Assembly (NCBI RefSeq): GCF_003482105.1
Contig: NZ_QULM01000001.1
Location: forward strand, 186,001 to 250,000
Origin: Coprococcus sp. OM04-5BH
GTDB lineage: Bacteria; Bacillota; Clostridia; Lachnospirales; Lachnospiraceae
DNA: 64,000 bases
Reading direction: 5' to 3'
The notes under the pieces were generated by a model. It did not search any database, was not told the origin of the DNA, and saw only the letters and a list, made by a program, of their open reading frames with translations. The translations under genes were made by a program, and so were the position numbers. Of the stretch, positions 19,104 through 28,522 are shown one piece after another. The stretch's first letter is position 1, and each line of letters begins with the position of its first letter.

Positions 19104-20258
19104 CTACATAATATCCACATCTGCTGAGTAGTCCACACCGTCGATCTTGAAACCGAACATGTTGTAGAAGTCCTCCCAGTAGCCGTCTATATCAGCGATC
19201 TCCTTAACATTGTCATTTGAAACTGTATCCCAACGCTCGGCAACAACACTCTGAACATCGTCTCTCATCTCCCAGTCATCCATGCGGACAAATCCATTCT
19301 CATCAACCTGGCTGTCATCAAGGATCTTGTCCATGAAGAGTCTCTGCATTTGCTCAATACAGCCCTCATGAAGTCCCTTGTCCTTCATTACCTTGTAGAG
19401 AAGTGTAATGTAAAGAGGTACAATAGGAATGGCTGCACTTGACTGTGTTACCAGTGCCTTATTTATAGCAACCTTAGCCTTTATCTGTGGCCATCTCTCA
19501 TTTATAATGTCGCAGGACTTGTAGAGATCCTTCTTGGCCTGTCCGATAGAGCCCTCTGCATAGATAGGGAATGTGATCTTTGGACCTATGTATGAATAAG
19601 CAACTGTGATAACCTTGTCAGCAAGAACTCCTGCGTCGTTAAGCGCCTTCATCCAGTCTATCCAGTCCTCACCACCCATAACCTTTATTGTGGCATTTAT
19701 CTCTTCCTCTGTAGCTGATGAAATATGTGCTTCTGTGATGGTATTGTCCTTTAACACAAGAGTCTTATTTGAATATTCCTCACCTACAGTCTTAAGAACT
19801 GATGTGTATCTTGTGCCGTCAGGCATTGTCCTTCTTGGTGCTGCAAGACTGTACACGATCATATCTACCTTGCCCAGGTCTTCCTTGATGGTGTTGATAA
19901 CCTGCTCCTTAATCTCCACTGAGAATGCATCGCCGTTTATTGACTTGGCATAGAGACCATCCTTATGTGCCTGCTCCTCAAATGCTCTCGTATTGTAGAA
20001 GCCTGCTGACGCTGTACGACGTCCGTTTGACTCCTTCTCAAACATAACTCCGAGAGTATCTGCACCGTAACCATATGCCACAGAAATTCTTGAAGCAAGA
20101 CCATAACCTGTGGAAGCACCGATAACAAGTACCTTCTTAGGTCCCTCTGCCTTGCCCTTGCTCTTGACATATTCAATCTGGTTCTTAACATTTGCGGCAC
20201 ATCCTACGGGATGAGCTGTTGTACATATAAAATCTTTCACTCTTGGTTCTACTACCAT
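19104..20258 (-). CDS. fabV: FabV-type trans-2-enoyl-ACP/CoA reductase
   Basis: This 384-residue reductase of the FabV/Ter group uses NADH to saturate the trans-2 double bond. VIGASTGYGLAS is the nucleotide-binding loop, and the active-site Tyr and Lys are spaced Y-x8-K in PIYAEGSIGQAKK, which separates FabV from FabI. The opening EPRVKDFICTTAHP and the C-terminal GFKIDGVDYSADVD-like end are family typical. In Clostridia it serves fatty acid synthesis or crotonyl-CoA reduction; which one cannot be told here. AGAAGGAG precedes the ATG. It lies 41 bases after dnaB. Confidence 0.92.
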   Translation of the reverse strand: MVVEPRVKDFICTTAHPVGCAANVKNQIEYVKSKGKAEGPKKVLVIGASTGYGLASRISVAYGYGADTLGVMFEKESNGRRTASAGFYNTRAFEEQAHKDGLYAKSINGDAFSVEIKEQVINTIKEDLGKVDMIVYSLAAPRRTMPDGTRYTSVLKTVGEEYSNKTLVLKDNTITEAHISSATEEEINATIKVMGGEDWIDWMKALNDAGVLADKVITVAYSYIGPKITFPIYAEGSIGQAKKDLYKSCDIINERWPQIKAKVAINKALVTQSSAAIPIVPLYITLLYKVMKDKGLHEGCIEQMQRLFMDKILDDSQVDENGFVRMDDWEMRDDVQSVVAERWDTVSNDNVKEIADIDGYWEDFYNMFGFKIDGVDYSADVDIM

Positions 20259-20299
20259 TTTTGTTCTCCTTCTTACTTCATGTTCTATGTATGAGCCGT

Positions 20300-21631
20300 T
20301 TAGTGCTCTTTATTTGCAAATTTCGTGTAATCCTGAAGCCATACCAGTTCCACGGAACCTACGGAACCCTTTCTCTGTTTAGCTATGATTATATCCGCGA
20401 TTCCCTTCTTCTCGGTGTCCGGATTGTAGTAATCATCTCTGTAAATGAACATTACCACGTCGGCGTCCTGCTCTATGGCACCGGACTCTCGGAGATCCGC
20501 CAGCACAGGCTTGTGATCCGGTCTTGAGTCAACGGCTCGGTTAAGCTGTGACAGTGCGATAACAGGAACATCCAGCTCCCTTGCCAGAACCTTCAGGGAT
20601 CTCGACATGTCTGAGATAAACTGCTGTCTCGACTCCACATGCTTTGTGGTACTCATCAACTGCAGGTAATCGATTATAATAAGGCTGAGATCATTGTTCT
20701 GCTTCAGCTTACGACACTTTGAACGAAGATCCGCAATGGTGATGGCTGAATTGTCATCTATGAAAAGCGGTGCCTCTGCAATAGTCTCCGTACTGTCTGC
20801 GATCTTGTCCCACTCGTCCTCAGCAAGCTGTCCTGTCATGATCTTCTGGGAATTGACCAGCGAATCCATGGCTATCATTCTTGTTACAAGCTGTTCCTTT
20901 GACATCTCAAGACTGAATATTGCCGTGGTCTTCTTCTTCTTGACCGCAACCTCATGGGCGATATTAAGGACAAATGCTGTCTTACCCATGGCAGGTCTCG
21001 CTGCCACAAGAATAAGCTCTGAGCCATGAAGACCTGTAAGCATGTTATCCAGATCAATAAATCCTGTAGGGATACCGGTAACTCTGGTGTTCATCTTGGA
21101 AGCCGCCTCTATCTGGTCGATAACATCAATTATGATCTTGTCGATCTGGGTGAAATCACTTCCGCCGTTCCTCTCCTTTATAAGCTGGAACACTCCCTGT
21201 TCAGCCTTCTCAAGAAGTCCGTCCACATCATCTGTATCCAGATAACAATCCTTCTCTATATCTTCATTAAGTTTTATCATCTTACGAAGCAGTGACTTAT
21301 CAGCTACGATCTGAGCATAATATTTCGCATTTGCCGAGGTAGGAACAGAATCAAGTATATCGCCGATATATTTCATTCCGGCGATCTCCTCTGACACGTT
21401 ATTCTCCTTAAGTCTGTTGGACAGGGTTACTATATCAACAGGCTTGCCCTCTTTGAACAGTGCAGACATATGCTCAAACAGCAGTCCGTACTGGGCATTA
21501 TAGAAATCATCCTTGGTCAGCATATCATTCACAGTTGCTATGGCATCTCTGTCCATAAGCATTGAACCTATAACTGACTGCTCAGCCTCCATGTTATAAG
21601 GCTGCTTTTTTCTTATATAAGCGTCTTCCAT
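20300..21631 (-). CDS. dnaB: Replicative DNA helicase
   Basis: This 443-residue hexameric helicase unwinds DNA at the fork and binds DnaG. The N-terminal DnaG-interacting domain (EAEQSVIGSMLMD, about 14-115) is followed by a linker helix and the RecA-like core with Walker A AARPAMGKT, SLEMSKEQL, IIDYLQLM (Walker B) and SQLNRAVDSRPDHKP. The start overlaps the rplI stop by one base (TGATG), and AAGGA lies inside the rplI end, so the two are translationally coupled. Length matches the Firmicute DnaC/DnaB standard. Confidence 0.97.
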   Translation of the reverse strand: MEDAYIRKKQPYNMEAEQSVIGSMLMDRDAIATVNDMLTKDDFYNAQYGLLFEHMSALFKEGKPVDIVTLSNRLKENNVSEEIAGMKYIGDILDSVPTSANAKYYAQIVADKSLLRKMIKLNEDIEKDCYLDTDDVDGLLEKAEQGVFQLIKERNGGSDFTQIDKIIIDVIDQIEAASKMNTRVTGIPTGFIDLDNMLTGLHGSELILVAARPAMGKTAFVLNIAHEVAVKKKKTTAIFSLEMSKEQLVTRMIAMDSLVNSQKIMTGQLAEDEWDKIADSTETIAEAPLFIDDNSAITIADLRSKCRKLKQNNDLSLIIIDYLQLMSTTKHVESRQQFISDMSRSLKVLARELDVPVIALSQLNRAVDSRPDHKPVLADLRESGAIEQDADVVMFIYRDDYYNPDTEKKGIADIIIAKQRKGSVGSVELVWLQDYTKFANKEH

Positions 21632-22083
21632 CAGGCTTTTCCTTCAACTACATTTACTCTCAGCTCGCCCTGCACCTCAGGATGGAGCTTTATCTTTACT
21701 GAAAATGATCCAAGAGACTTGAATGGCTCCTTCAACACGATCTTCTTCTTGTCAATATCATGGTGGAGCTGTGTCTTGATAGCCTCAGCTATTTCCTTTG
21801 AGGAAACTGAACCGAAGGCTCTTCCGCCCTCGCCTACCTTAATGGCAACCTCAACCTTCTCCTCCTCAAGCTGCTTTGCAAGAGCCTTTGCTGCCGCAAG
21901 GTTCTCTGCTGCCACCTTAGCCTCATGAGCCTTTTTTAACTTGTAATCATTTAAGTTGGCTGGTGTTGCCTCCATTCCAAGCTTTCTTGGGATTATATAA
22001 TTTCTTGCATGTCCGTCACTGACATTTACCATATCACCCTTCTTACCAAGGGCTTTAACATCCTGAAGTAATATTACTTTCAT
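21631..22083 (-). CDS. rplI: 50S ribosomal protein bL9
   Basis: The 150-residue protein has the standard bL9 opening [17 protein letters not shown] and the rRNA-binding [12 protein letters not shown], a long connecting helix ([20 protein letters not shown]) and the C-terminal domain with GRAFGSVS. It stretches from the base of the L1 stalk. It sits between gdpP (one base gap) and dnaB (one base overlap), the conserved Firmicute order. Confidence 0.98.
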   Translation of the reverse strand: MKVILLQDVKALGKKGDMVNVSDGHARNYIIPRKLGMEATPANLNDYKLKKAHEAKVAAENLAAAKALAKQLEEEKVEVAIKVGEGGRAFGSVSSKEIAEAIKTQLHHDIDKKKIVLKEPFKSLGSFSVKIKLHPEVQGELRVNVVEGKA

Positions 22084-22084
22084 C

Positions 22085-24172
22085 TTAAAGATCTCCTTCC
22101 TTGTACATCTCTTCCAATATCTGAATCAGCTTCAGCTTGACTGTTGCTGTTGTGGAATTCTTAAATACTGCCGCAGCGATATTTGCATGACCGCCACCGC
22201 CCATTTTCTCCATTATTATCTGGACATTTACATCATCTATGGACCTTGCACTGACCTTAACGTCATTTCCCATCTGTGCAACTACAAATGAAGCACGCAC
22301 ACCGGCGATGTTAAGCAGCTCATTTGCAATCTTGGCAACCATTACGACAGGTGACTCAGGTCCATCCTTAGGCTCATACACCGAGACTGCGAATGCTCCA
22401 AGGATCATCTCTGCGTTTCTTACACCGTCAGCCCTCTGTCTGTAGGTCTCGATATCACTTCTGAACATCTTCCTTACACGCATAACATCGGCACCGCTTC
22501 GCCTTAAGTATGCTGCTGCCTCGAAGGTTCTTACACCGGTCTTTGTAAGGAAATTGTCTGTGTCTATAAGTATTCCTGCATACATTGCGTCTGCCTCTGA
22601 CGGACGGAGCTTGATCTTCTCGTCCATGTACTGAAGCATTTCCGCCAGCATCTCGCAGGCGGATGAAGCATAAGGCTCCACGTAGGAAAGTGTTGCCTTT
22701 GCTATGACGTTCTTGCCCTGTCTGTGATGGTCGAATACAACCACCGTCTTGGCAATGCCTATAAGCTCCTCACACTCGGTGATAGCCGGATTGTTTACAT
22801 CAACTACAACAAGCATTGTCTCCGGTCGGATAAGCTCCAGAGCCTGGCTGCTGTCTATTATCATATCCGACGGGTAAACACCGTTTCCTGTGAAATTACC
22901 AAATATAGGACTTATGGCTGAGGATACTTCATTTATAACGATATGAGCCGGCTTGTTCATGGCTGTTACCATTCTGTACACGCCTATGGCCGAGCCAAAT
23001 GCATCCATATCCGGATCCTGATGTGCCATTATTATTACATCTTCCTTTGTTTCAAGAAGCTCACGGAACGCCAGAGTCTTAACTCTCGCCTTTACCCTTG
23101 TGGACTTCTCTGTTCCCTGGCTCTTGCCACCGTAATATGTTATCCTGTCTGCTGACTTAAGTACAGCCTGGTCACCTCCACGACCAAGGGCAAGCTCCAT
23201 TGCAGACCTGGCAGCCTCGAAGTTTTCTATGAAGCTGTTGTAATCTGTTCCAAGACTTATACTTAGGGTAAGAGGAAGGTCATTTCCGATATTGATGGCC
23301 TTAACCTCATCAAGCAGTGCGAATTTATTCTCCTTAAGCTGCGGAAGATACTTCTGAGGCATTACAAACATGTATTTGTCCTTCTCAAGGGCCTTAACGA
23401 TGGCGTCAACATTCGCCATGTACTTGTTTATCTTTCTGTCCACCAGAGCGATAAGAAGTGAATGTCTTACTTCCTCAAGATCATCAAATATCTCATCATA
23501 GTTGTCAATATAGATGAGACCTGCCACCAGCTTCTGCTCTGTGTTCTCCTTCTTAATCGCATTTATCTCAGTCATGTCAAACATATAGAAAGCAATATAC
23601 TCATCACTGGTATCCTGTTTCTTGGCTTCGCCCTCCTGAGATGCCCTGTTGTCTCCGATCTCCTCAAGACTCTCATTGTTGGTATTGATCTTTACTGTCT
23701 TTATCTCTGCACGATATTCCTTGTCATCATACTCGATATCAAGGTCATTCACGGTGTCTCCCTGAGGAAGCATGTCAAGCTCTATCCCCTCAAACACCTG
23801 CATTATATTACTCCTTAGAAGCTTTCTCTTACTGGTTCCGGTTATGCGTGAGAAATCATCATTTACCCACATGAACTTGCCCTTTTTATTAAGAAGAGCA
23901 TATGGTATAGGGAACTCTTTTAACAGCTCCTTCTGAACCTTTCCATGTTCCATGGCAAATTCAAAGAATGCCTCATCTATGGTGGATCTGTACCGGAAAT
24001 ATGCCATTCCTATAACCGCGATGTAGATAAGGGTACATGCACCTGCGATCACCCCCGGGAATACATCTATAGCAAGAATACATCCTGTCATGATCAAAAA
24101 TACCGGTATAAGCACCAGAGGTATCTTCAAATATGTCTCATATCTGCTGTCTATCTGTTGTCTTGTATTCAT
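22085..24172 (-). CDS. gdpP: GdpP-type cyclic-di-AMP phosphodiesterase
   Basis: This 695-residue membrane protein has two N-terminal membrane segments (about 15-55), a PAS-like domain (about 80-170, with an unusual charged insertion around 170-190), a degenerate GGDEF-like domain (about 215-350) and the catalytic DHH-DHHA1 part. [23 protein letters not shown] and GILIDTDNF supply the metal ligands, and [11 protein letters not shown] is the DHHA1 motif. It hydrolyses c-di-AMP to pApA and thus influences wall and osmotic homeostasis. It is first in gdpP-rplI-dnaB with an extended -10 promoter upstream. Confidence 0.93.
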   Translation of the reverse strand: MNTRQQIDSRYETYLKIPLVLIPVFLIMTGCILAIDVFPGVIAGACTLIYIAVIGMAYFRYRSTIDEAFFEFAMEHGKVQKELLKEFPIPYALLNKKGKFMWVNDDFSRITGTSKRKLLRSNIMQVFEGIELDMLPQGDTVNDLDIEYDDKEYRAEIKTVKINTNNESLEEIGDNRASQEGEAKKQDTSDEYIAFYMFDMTEINAIKKENTEQKLVAGLIYIDNYDEIFDDLEEVRHSLLIALVDRKINKYMANVDAIVKALEKDKYMFVMPQKYLPQLKENKFALLDEVKAINIGNDLPLTLSISLGTDYNSFIENFEAARSAMELALGRGGDQAVLKSADRITYYGGKSQGTEKSTRVKARVKTLAFRELLETKEDVIIMAHQDPDMDAFGSAIGVYRMVTAMNKPAHIVINEVSSAISPIFGNFTGNGVYPSDMIIDSSQALELIRPETMLVVVDVNNPAITECEELIGIAKTVVVFDHHRQGKNVIAKATLSYVEPYASSACEMLAEMLQYMDEKIKLRPSEADAMYAGILIDTDNFLTKTGVRTFEAAAYLRRSGADVMRVRKMFRSDIETYRQRADGVRNAEMILGAFAVSVYEPKDGPESPVVMVAKIANELLNIAGVRASFVVAQMGNDVKVSARSIDDVNVQIIMEKMGGGGHANIAAAVFKNSTTATVKLKLIQILEEMYKEGDL

Positions 24173-24217
24173 ATCTGTGAAATCTCCTTCTCACTATGTA
24201 TACGCATAGATATTGAT

Positions 24218-24226
24218 ATTATAACA
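24218..24226 (-). promoter_or_regulatory. Extended -10 promoter for the gdpP operon
   Basis: On the minus strand TGTTATAAT forms an extended -10 about 46 bases before the gdpP ATG. The -35 position is not convincing. A small inverted repeat (TATGCGTATACATA) lies in the leader. Confidence 0.5.
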
Positions 24227-24267
24227 TTTGGCAAGAGAAAATACTATTATTAAACAATAAAAATTCC

Positions 24268-25098
24268 TCACATGTACATCATTATGCTCACGGAGAAAAC
24301 TCCCTTCTCCGCCGTCACATCCATGACCCCCGAGTGAGACCTTACTATCCTTCCCACACTCTTAAGTCCCAGTCCATGCCGGGCTCCTGCTCTGCTCTCC
24401 TTGGTGGTGACAAACCCATTATCTCCCCTTATCACGTCACCCAGATAGCTGTTTTTAACAAGGATATAGAGAGCCCCCTTGTGATAAAATATCTTGACCT
24501 CTATCCAGGGCCGTTTACCTGCAACATCATCTGGCAGGTCTACATTCTGCCACCCTGCAGCATCATCTGGCAGGGCTGCATTTTTCTCTCCCACCATGTC
24601 CTTCACTGCCCTCAGTGCATTTTCAAAAAGATTTCCTATAACGGTGTTGAATTCCTGTCTCCCATAATCCCAGTCCTTTGGAAGCTGTATATCACAGACA
24701 ACCGCCGCCCCTAGCCTCCTGGCTCTGGCTATAAAGATATCCACCACACTGCTTATGCCTGCGTACTCTGTTACATTTCTCTTTCTGGTATCCTCCACCA
24801 TTTCCCTGACGCCCTCCAGATAATGAAGCACCTGATTTCTGGAACCACAGTATGCCAGTCTTTCGATCTCATTTATATGATGGATGAAGTCATGCCTTAC
24901 TATACTCATCTCCGCCTGAAGCTCCACATTATCCTTAAGCTCCCGGCGGTAATCCTCCACATTATCCTTAAGGTCATGATTACTCTGCCTCAATTCCCGG
25001 TTCTTCATCTTCATCCGTAATATATGCATGATGAAACAGCAATCAAGAAGCATATTGGCATATAATATCATCCACCAGCCGCACCCCATTGCTATCAT
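24268..25098 (-). CDS. GHKL-type sensor histidine kinase (AgrC-like)
   Basis: This 276-residue kinase has one short N-terminal membrane segment (about 5-27), a coiled coil rich in NDL and KDNV (35-62), and the H-box VRHDFIHHI. The GHKL ATPase has NLFENALRA (N-box), DNGFVTTK and HGLGLKSVGRIV (G-box). It lacks the multi-span sensor domain of classic AgrC, so it may sense within the membrane or cytoplasm. An insertion with a repeated LPDD-A element lies between the N-box and D-box. It overlaps the response regulator gene by four bases (ATGA) and is its obvious partner. Confidence 0.9.
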   Translation of the reverse strand: MIAMGCGWWMILYANMLLDCCFIMHILRMKMKNRELRQSNHDLKDNVEDYRRELKDNVELQAEMSIVRHDFIHHINEIERLAYCGSRNQVLHYLEGVREMVEDTRKRNVTEYAGISSVVDIFIARARRLGAAVVCDIQLPKDWDYGRQEFNTVIGNLFENALRAVKDMVGEKNAALPDDAAGWQNVDLPDDVAGKRPWIEVKIFYHKGALYILVKNSYLGDVIRGDNGFVTTKESRAGARHGLGLKSVGRIVRSHSGVMDVTAEKGVFSVSIMMYM

Positions 25099-25880
25099 CG
25101 TACCTCCCTTCCGGAAGGCAGTATTTCTGTATTTCCCGGTTCGTCCAGTCCGGTAGTCAGTCTGCCTGCACTTCTCAGTTCGTCTGCCATAAGCTGCCGC
25201 TTAAAGGCACTGCGTCTGGAACGGCTCACCGGCAGAGTGATCTCATTTGTCATTGTAACCTGCCCCGCCCTATTAAATTTTATGTGTTCTCTGTTGATTA
25301 TATAGGATTTGTGGATATGGCTGAATGAACCGGGAAGCCTCACAAGGGAGTCCTCCAGTCTGCCATAATACCTGTAGATCAGTTTGTCCACAGTATAGAC
25401 TTTGACGATCTTCCGATCACTTTCAAAATAGATAATATCTCCGAAACGTATATTAAAGCTGCCCTCCCTGTTCCGGACGGGAAAGCACTGCCTGTCCTCA
25501 AGATAGTAATTGTATGAATCACATATAGTACTCACCAATTCCATCCGTCCCAGTGGCTTCACAAGAAACCTCATGGGTCTTACAGCAAATAACTCCATGG
25601 TCCTGCCAACATCCGATGAAATATATGCTATCTGTAATGTCCTGCACTTCATCATCCTTATGATGCTTCCGATCTCCACTCCGTCAATATCCGGCAGCAT
25701 TATATCTAAAAAAAGCAGATCCATTAAATGGCCCTGCTGCAAATACTTTATTAAATCTCTCCCCGAATAAAAGACCTCTATATCAACCCTGTTACCGAAC
25801 TGGCAGCATATGCTTGCTATCTCTGTCTCAAGCATACTGCAGGTTGACAGCTCATCATCACAAATCCCAATAAAAAACAC
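25095..25880 (-). CDS. LytTR-family response regulator
   Basis: The 261-residue regulator has a receiver domain (CDDE acidic pair near 8-10, LFLDIMLPDIDG with the phospho-Asp, and the Lys in FLVKPLG) and a C-terminal LytTR DNA-binding domain (RFGDIIYFES, GRLEDSLVRLPGSFSHIHKSYIIN). Such pairs control bacteriocin, peptide-signal or surface genes; the target here is unknown. It is cotranscribed with the XRE regulator upstream and the kinase downstream. Confidence 0.92.
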   Translation of the reverse strand: MFFIGICDDELSTCSMLETEIASICCQFGNRVDIEVFYSGRDLIKYLQQGHLMDLLFLDIMLPDIDGVEIGSIIRMMKCRTLQIAYISSDVGRTMELFAVRPMRFLVKPLGRMELVSTICDSYNYYLEDRQCFPVRNREGSFNIRFGDIIYFESDRKIVKVYTVDKLIYRYYGRLEDSLVRLPGSFSHIHKSYIINREHIKFNRAGQVTMTNEITLPVSRSRRSAFKRQLMADELRSAGRLTTGLDEPGNTEILPSGREVR

Positions 25881-25934
25881 TTTTTCTCCCCCTAATAGTA
25901 TCCGGGATCGTGATGTCTTACATATCAGTACAGA

Positions 25935-26207
25935 CTATTGTTCCTCCCTGCTATTCAGCATATGCATTTCTAACAACCTTGTTTCCTCTACTCCAAGAGC
26001 ATCTGATATATTAAACAACACGTCCATGGACATTCCTCTTACAATATTCGGAGCCTCGATGGCTGCAAGATGCTCTCTGCTTATATTCAGCTGCTCTGCA
26101 AGATCGCTCTGGGTCATACCTCTCATCTTTCTGTAATAAGCAATATTCAATCCAAGGATCCTGTATTTTTGTTTTACTCTGTAATTTTCTGAATTAGTGC
26201 TATCCAT
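25935..26207 (-). CDS. XRE-family helix-turn-helix regulator
   Basis: This 90-residue DNA-binding protein has a single HTH_3 domain: LGLNIAYYRKMRGMTQSDLAEQLNISREHLAAIE, then a dimerising tail. The frame is open further upstream, but GGAGGAG just before the ATG at 26207 fixes the start. It lies 54 bases before the LytTR regulator and probably forms one operon with it and the kinase. Confidence 0.88.
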   Translation of the reverse strand: MDSTNSENYRVKQKYRILGLNIAYYRKMRGMTQSDLAEQLNISREHLAAIEAPNIVRGMSMDVLFNISDALGVEETRLLEMHMLNSREEQ

Positions 26208-26296
26208 ACGTTTCTCCTCCATAGATGAAATTCTACAAAGATTGTTACCCGACATAAACAGGTTTACAGATAACTTTTGTAATTCTCCAGATAACG

Positions 26297-26335
26297 CACA
26301 AGAGAGCCGCAGTAATCGGCTGCAGCTCTCTTGTG
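26297..26335. repeat. Long inverted repeat upstream of the XRE operon
   Basis: Sixteen-base arms (CACAAGAGAGCCGCAG / CTGCAGCTCTCTTGTG) pair with one G-T wobble around a 7-base loop. No T-run follows on either strand, so it is not a standard terminator. It lies 90 bases before the XRE gene and 130 bases after the last glycosyltransferase. It could be an operator, an RNA processing site or a weak terminator. Confidence 0.7.
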
Positions 26336-26463
26336 TTAAAGACAATTCATGGAATAATACACCATATCCATATCCTCAGATACCGTGATGTGTCCCTGTC
26401 CTCATCTATATATATTATATTTTCATGCAAATAATCTTCATACGTCATTCAGGTTATACTGAA

Positions 26464-27420
26464 TTACTTCTCTCCAATAAGCTCAAGGTAATCAGCATAC
26501 TCACCCTTGTTATAGAAATAGCTCTCCGGCTTTCCCTTTATACCAAGGCTTTCAAACCACTCATCCACCAGCTTCTCCCTTAACATTGTATGGGTCGGCT
26601 CTGCCAGTGTCCTCAGGTTCCACAATGAGAAGTGCAGGGCATAATTGATATAATCCTGCTCCAGCTCCCAGTATATGTTCTCAGCCACAAGCCTGTCCCT
26701 CAAGGCTGTCAGTGCGTCGTAGAAGCAATGCCATGACTTCTCCCTCGTAACAGACAATGACTCCTTGCCACCACGTCTCTGGTGGGCAAGCACCTTATCA
26801 TTTACAGTGATCTTCTTGGCAAGAACCAATGCGGAGAATACAAACAACAGGTCATTTGTAGTACGCTGCTCCTGGAAGTACAGATCATGTGCCTTGACAA
26901 ATTCTGTCCTGTATAACTTGTCCCATGCCCAACCTACAAATACCTTGAATACATTGTCTGTAAGCTCTCTGTGGGTAAATGGCATATACGGTGGCACATG
27001 CTTTTTATTAAGCACCCACGGATTTCTGATGAACTCATCCTTGTCCATGTAATAGGTATCAGATCCAAATACCACAAAGTCTGCATTTACTTCCTCAATG
27101 CTCTTCAATGCTTCCTCCACCATGTCCGGCTCGAAGAAATCATCGGAATCAAGGAACAGGAGATACTCTCCCTTTGCAGCACGGAGTCCTGTATTTCTCG
27201 CAGCACCGGCTCCGGCATTTTTTTGTTCAATAAGGACTATCCTGTCGTCTTTCTCTGCCCAACGTCTGCATACATCTATGGATCCATCATTCGACTCGTC
27301 ATCCACAAGTATTATCTCTATATTCTTTTCTGTCTGTGCACATACGCTCTCAATACATTTATCAAGGTACTTCACCACGTTGTACACAGGAATTATTATT
27401 GACACTTTCTTAGAATACAT
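26464..27420 (-). CDS. Family 2 glycosyltransferase (type A, copy 1)
   Basis: The 318-residue protein has the GT-A nucleotide-sugar fold: VSIIIPVYNVVKYLDKC at the start, DDESNDGS, GAGAARNTGL and LDSDDFF (DxD metal site) within the first 105 residues. The C-terminal part carries GWAWDKLY, FQEQRTTNDLLFVFSAL and HQRRGG. It closely resembles the gene at 30859-31806 (roughly two-thirds identical by eye). It has no membrane anchor. It is last in the polysaccharide operon, one base after its upstream neighbour. Confidence 0.9.
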   Translation of the reverse strand: MYSKKVSIIIPVYNVVKYLDKCIESVCAQTEKNIEIILVDDESNDGSIDVCRRWAEKDDRIVLIEQKNAGAGAARNTGLRAAKGEYLLFLDSDDFFEPDMVEEALKSIEEVNADFVVFGSDTYYMDKDEFIRNPWVLNKKHVPPYMPFTHRELTDNVFKVFVGWAWDKLYRTEFVKAHDLYFQEQRTTNDLLFVFSALVLAKKITVNDKVLAHQRRGGKESLSVTREKSWHCFYDALTALRDRLVAENIYWELEQDYINYALHFSLWNLRTLAEPTHTMLREKLVDEWFESLGIKGKPESYFYNKGEYADYLELIGEK

Positions 27421-27421
27421 A

Positions 27422-28486
27422 CTACCTGCCCTTTCTCAAAGACATAACCTTCAATATGCCACGTTTAACAGGCTTCGGAATATAAGGAACGATCTTTCTG
27501 AAGAACTTCGCCGAACGAAGGGTATCATAGTAGCTGTTCACATTCTTTATCAGGCTGTTGATCTTGTTCCATTCCAGCTCGCTGAACACATCCTTGCTCA
27601 GCTCGCCCTTATCCCTTGCACGCTTAAATTCCAACTGCATACGGGTCAGGTATTCCTTCTTGTACTCATCCCCGATTCTCTGGAAGGTGAACATATAGTT
27701 CATATATTTCTTGTACCAGTAAACATATTTGAACTTCTCCCATACCTCTCTGTCACGCATGAGAAGTGCCCTGATATAGTCATGCTCAATGTTCATGCAG
27801 TATACCTTGGTCTTACTCATAACAGAGGAATTAGGATTATCTCTTCTGTTTCTGTAATATGGCTTGTCAACGATCATGGCTCTTCTTGCATATGCAAATG
27901 TCTGGAAGAAGAAACCATTGTCCTGAAATGAGGCTCCCGGTGTCTCATTGTGTCTTATATGAAACTCCTCTATGAAAGCTCTCTTATATATTCCGGTCCA
28001 GGTATTCAATGTGAACTTCACACACATAGGATCATCACATGGATGAAGAATTATGTTGTACTTATTGAAGTTCTTGCCTATCTTCTCAAGGGTAAGATTT
28101 TCCTCACCATTTTCATTCCTGGTAAATCTGTAGAAATCCGCCTTAACGAAATCCAGATCATTCTTCACAGCTATATCATAAAGTTCACCGTACATCTCAG
28201 GTACTACATAATCATCAGGCTCAAGTATACCGATATACTCGCCTGTAGCTGCGTCAAGTCCCTTGTTCATAGCCTTGCCGTAACCGCCGTTAGGGCCTGT
28301 GATCACCACTATCCTGTTATCACGGGCTTCATATTCTCTTATAATGTCAAGAGAAGAATCTGTAGAGCCGTCATTTACACATATGATCTCTATATCAGAA
28401 AGGGTCTGTCCGCATACGCTGTCCAGAGCTTCTCTTAAATAATTTTCCACATTAAATATTGGAAGGATTACAGAAACCTTAGCCAT
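27422..28486 (-). CDS. Family 2 glycosyltransferase (type B, copy 1)
   Basis: This 354-residue GT2 enzyme starts VSVILPIFNVENYLREAL, has DGSTDSSLDI, GPNGGYGKAMNKGLDAATG and the variant metal motif EPDDYV. Its C-terminal part includes RHNETPGASFQDNGFFFQT and PYYRNRRDNPNSSV, all shared with the gene at 29695-30825. The acceptor is unknown; a cell-surface polysaccharide is likely from the neighbouring ugd and glf. A basic end (KPVKRGILKVMSLRKGR) may contact the membrane. Confidence 0.9.
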   Translation of the reverse strand: MAKVSVILPIFNVENYLREALDSVCGQTLSDIEIICVNDGSTDSSLDIIREYEARDNRIVVITGPNGGYGKAMNKGLDAATGEYIGILEPDDYVVPEMYGELYDIAVKNDLDFVKADFYRFTRNENGEENLTLEKIGKNFNKYNIILHPCDDPMCVKFTLNTWTGIYKRAFIEEFHIRHNETPGASFQDNGFFFQTFAYARRAMIVDKPYYRNRRDNPNSSVMSKTKVYCMNIEHDYIRALLMRDREVWEKFKYVYWYKKYMNYMFTFQRIGDEYKKEYLTRMQLEFKRARDKGELSKDVFSELEWNKINSLIKNVNSYYDTLRSAKFFRKIVPYIPKPVKRGILKVMSLRKGR

Positions 28487-28522
28487 ATAAAATACTCCTT
28501 AACAAAACGTCAGCCCGGTTTA

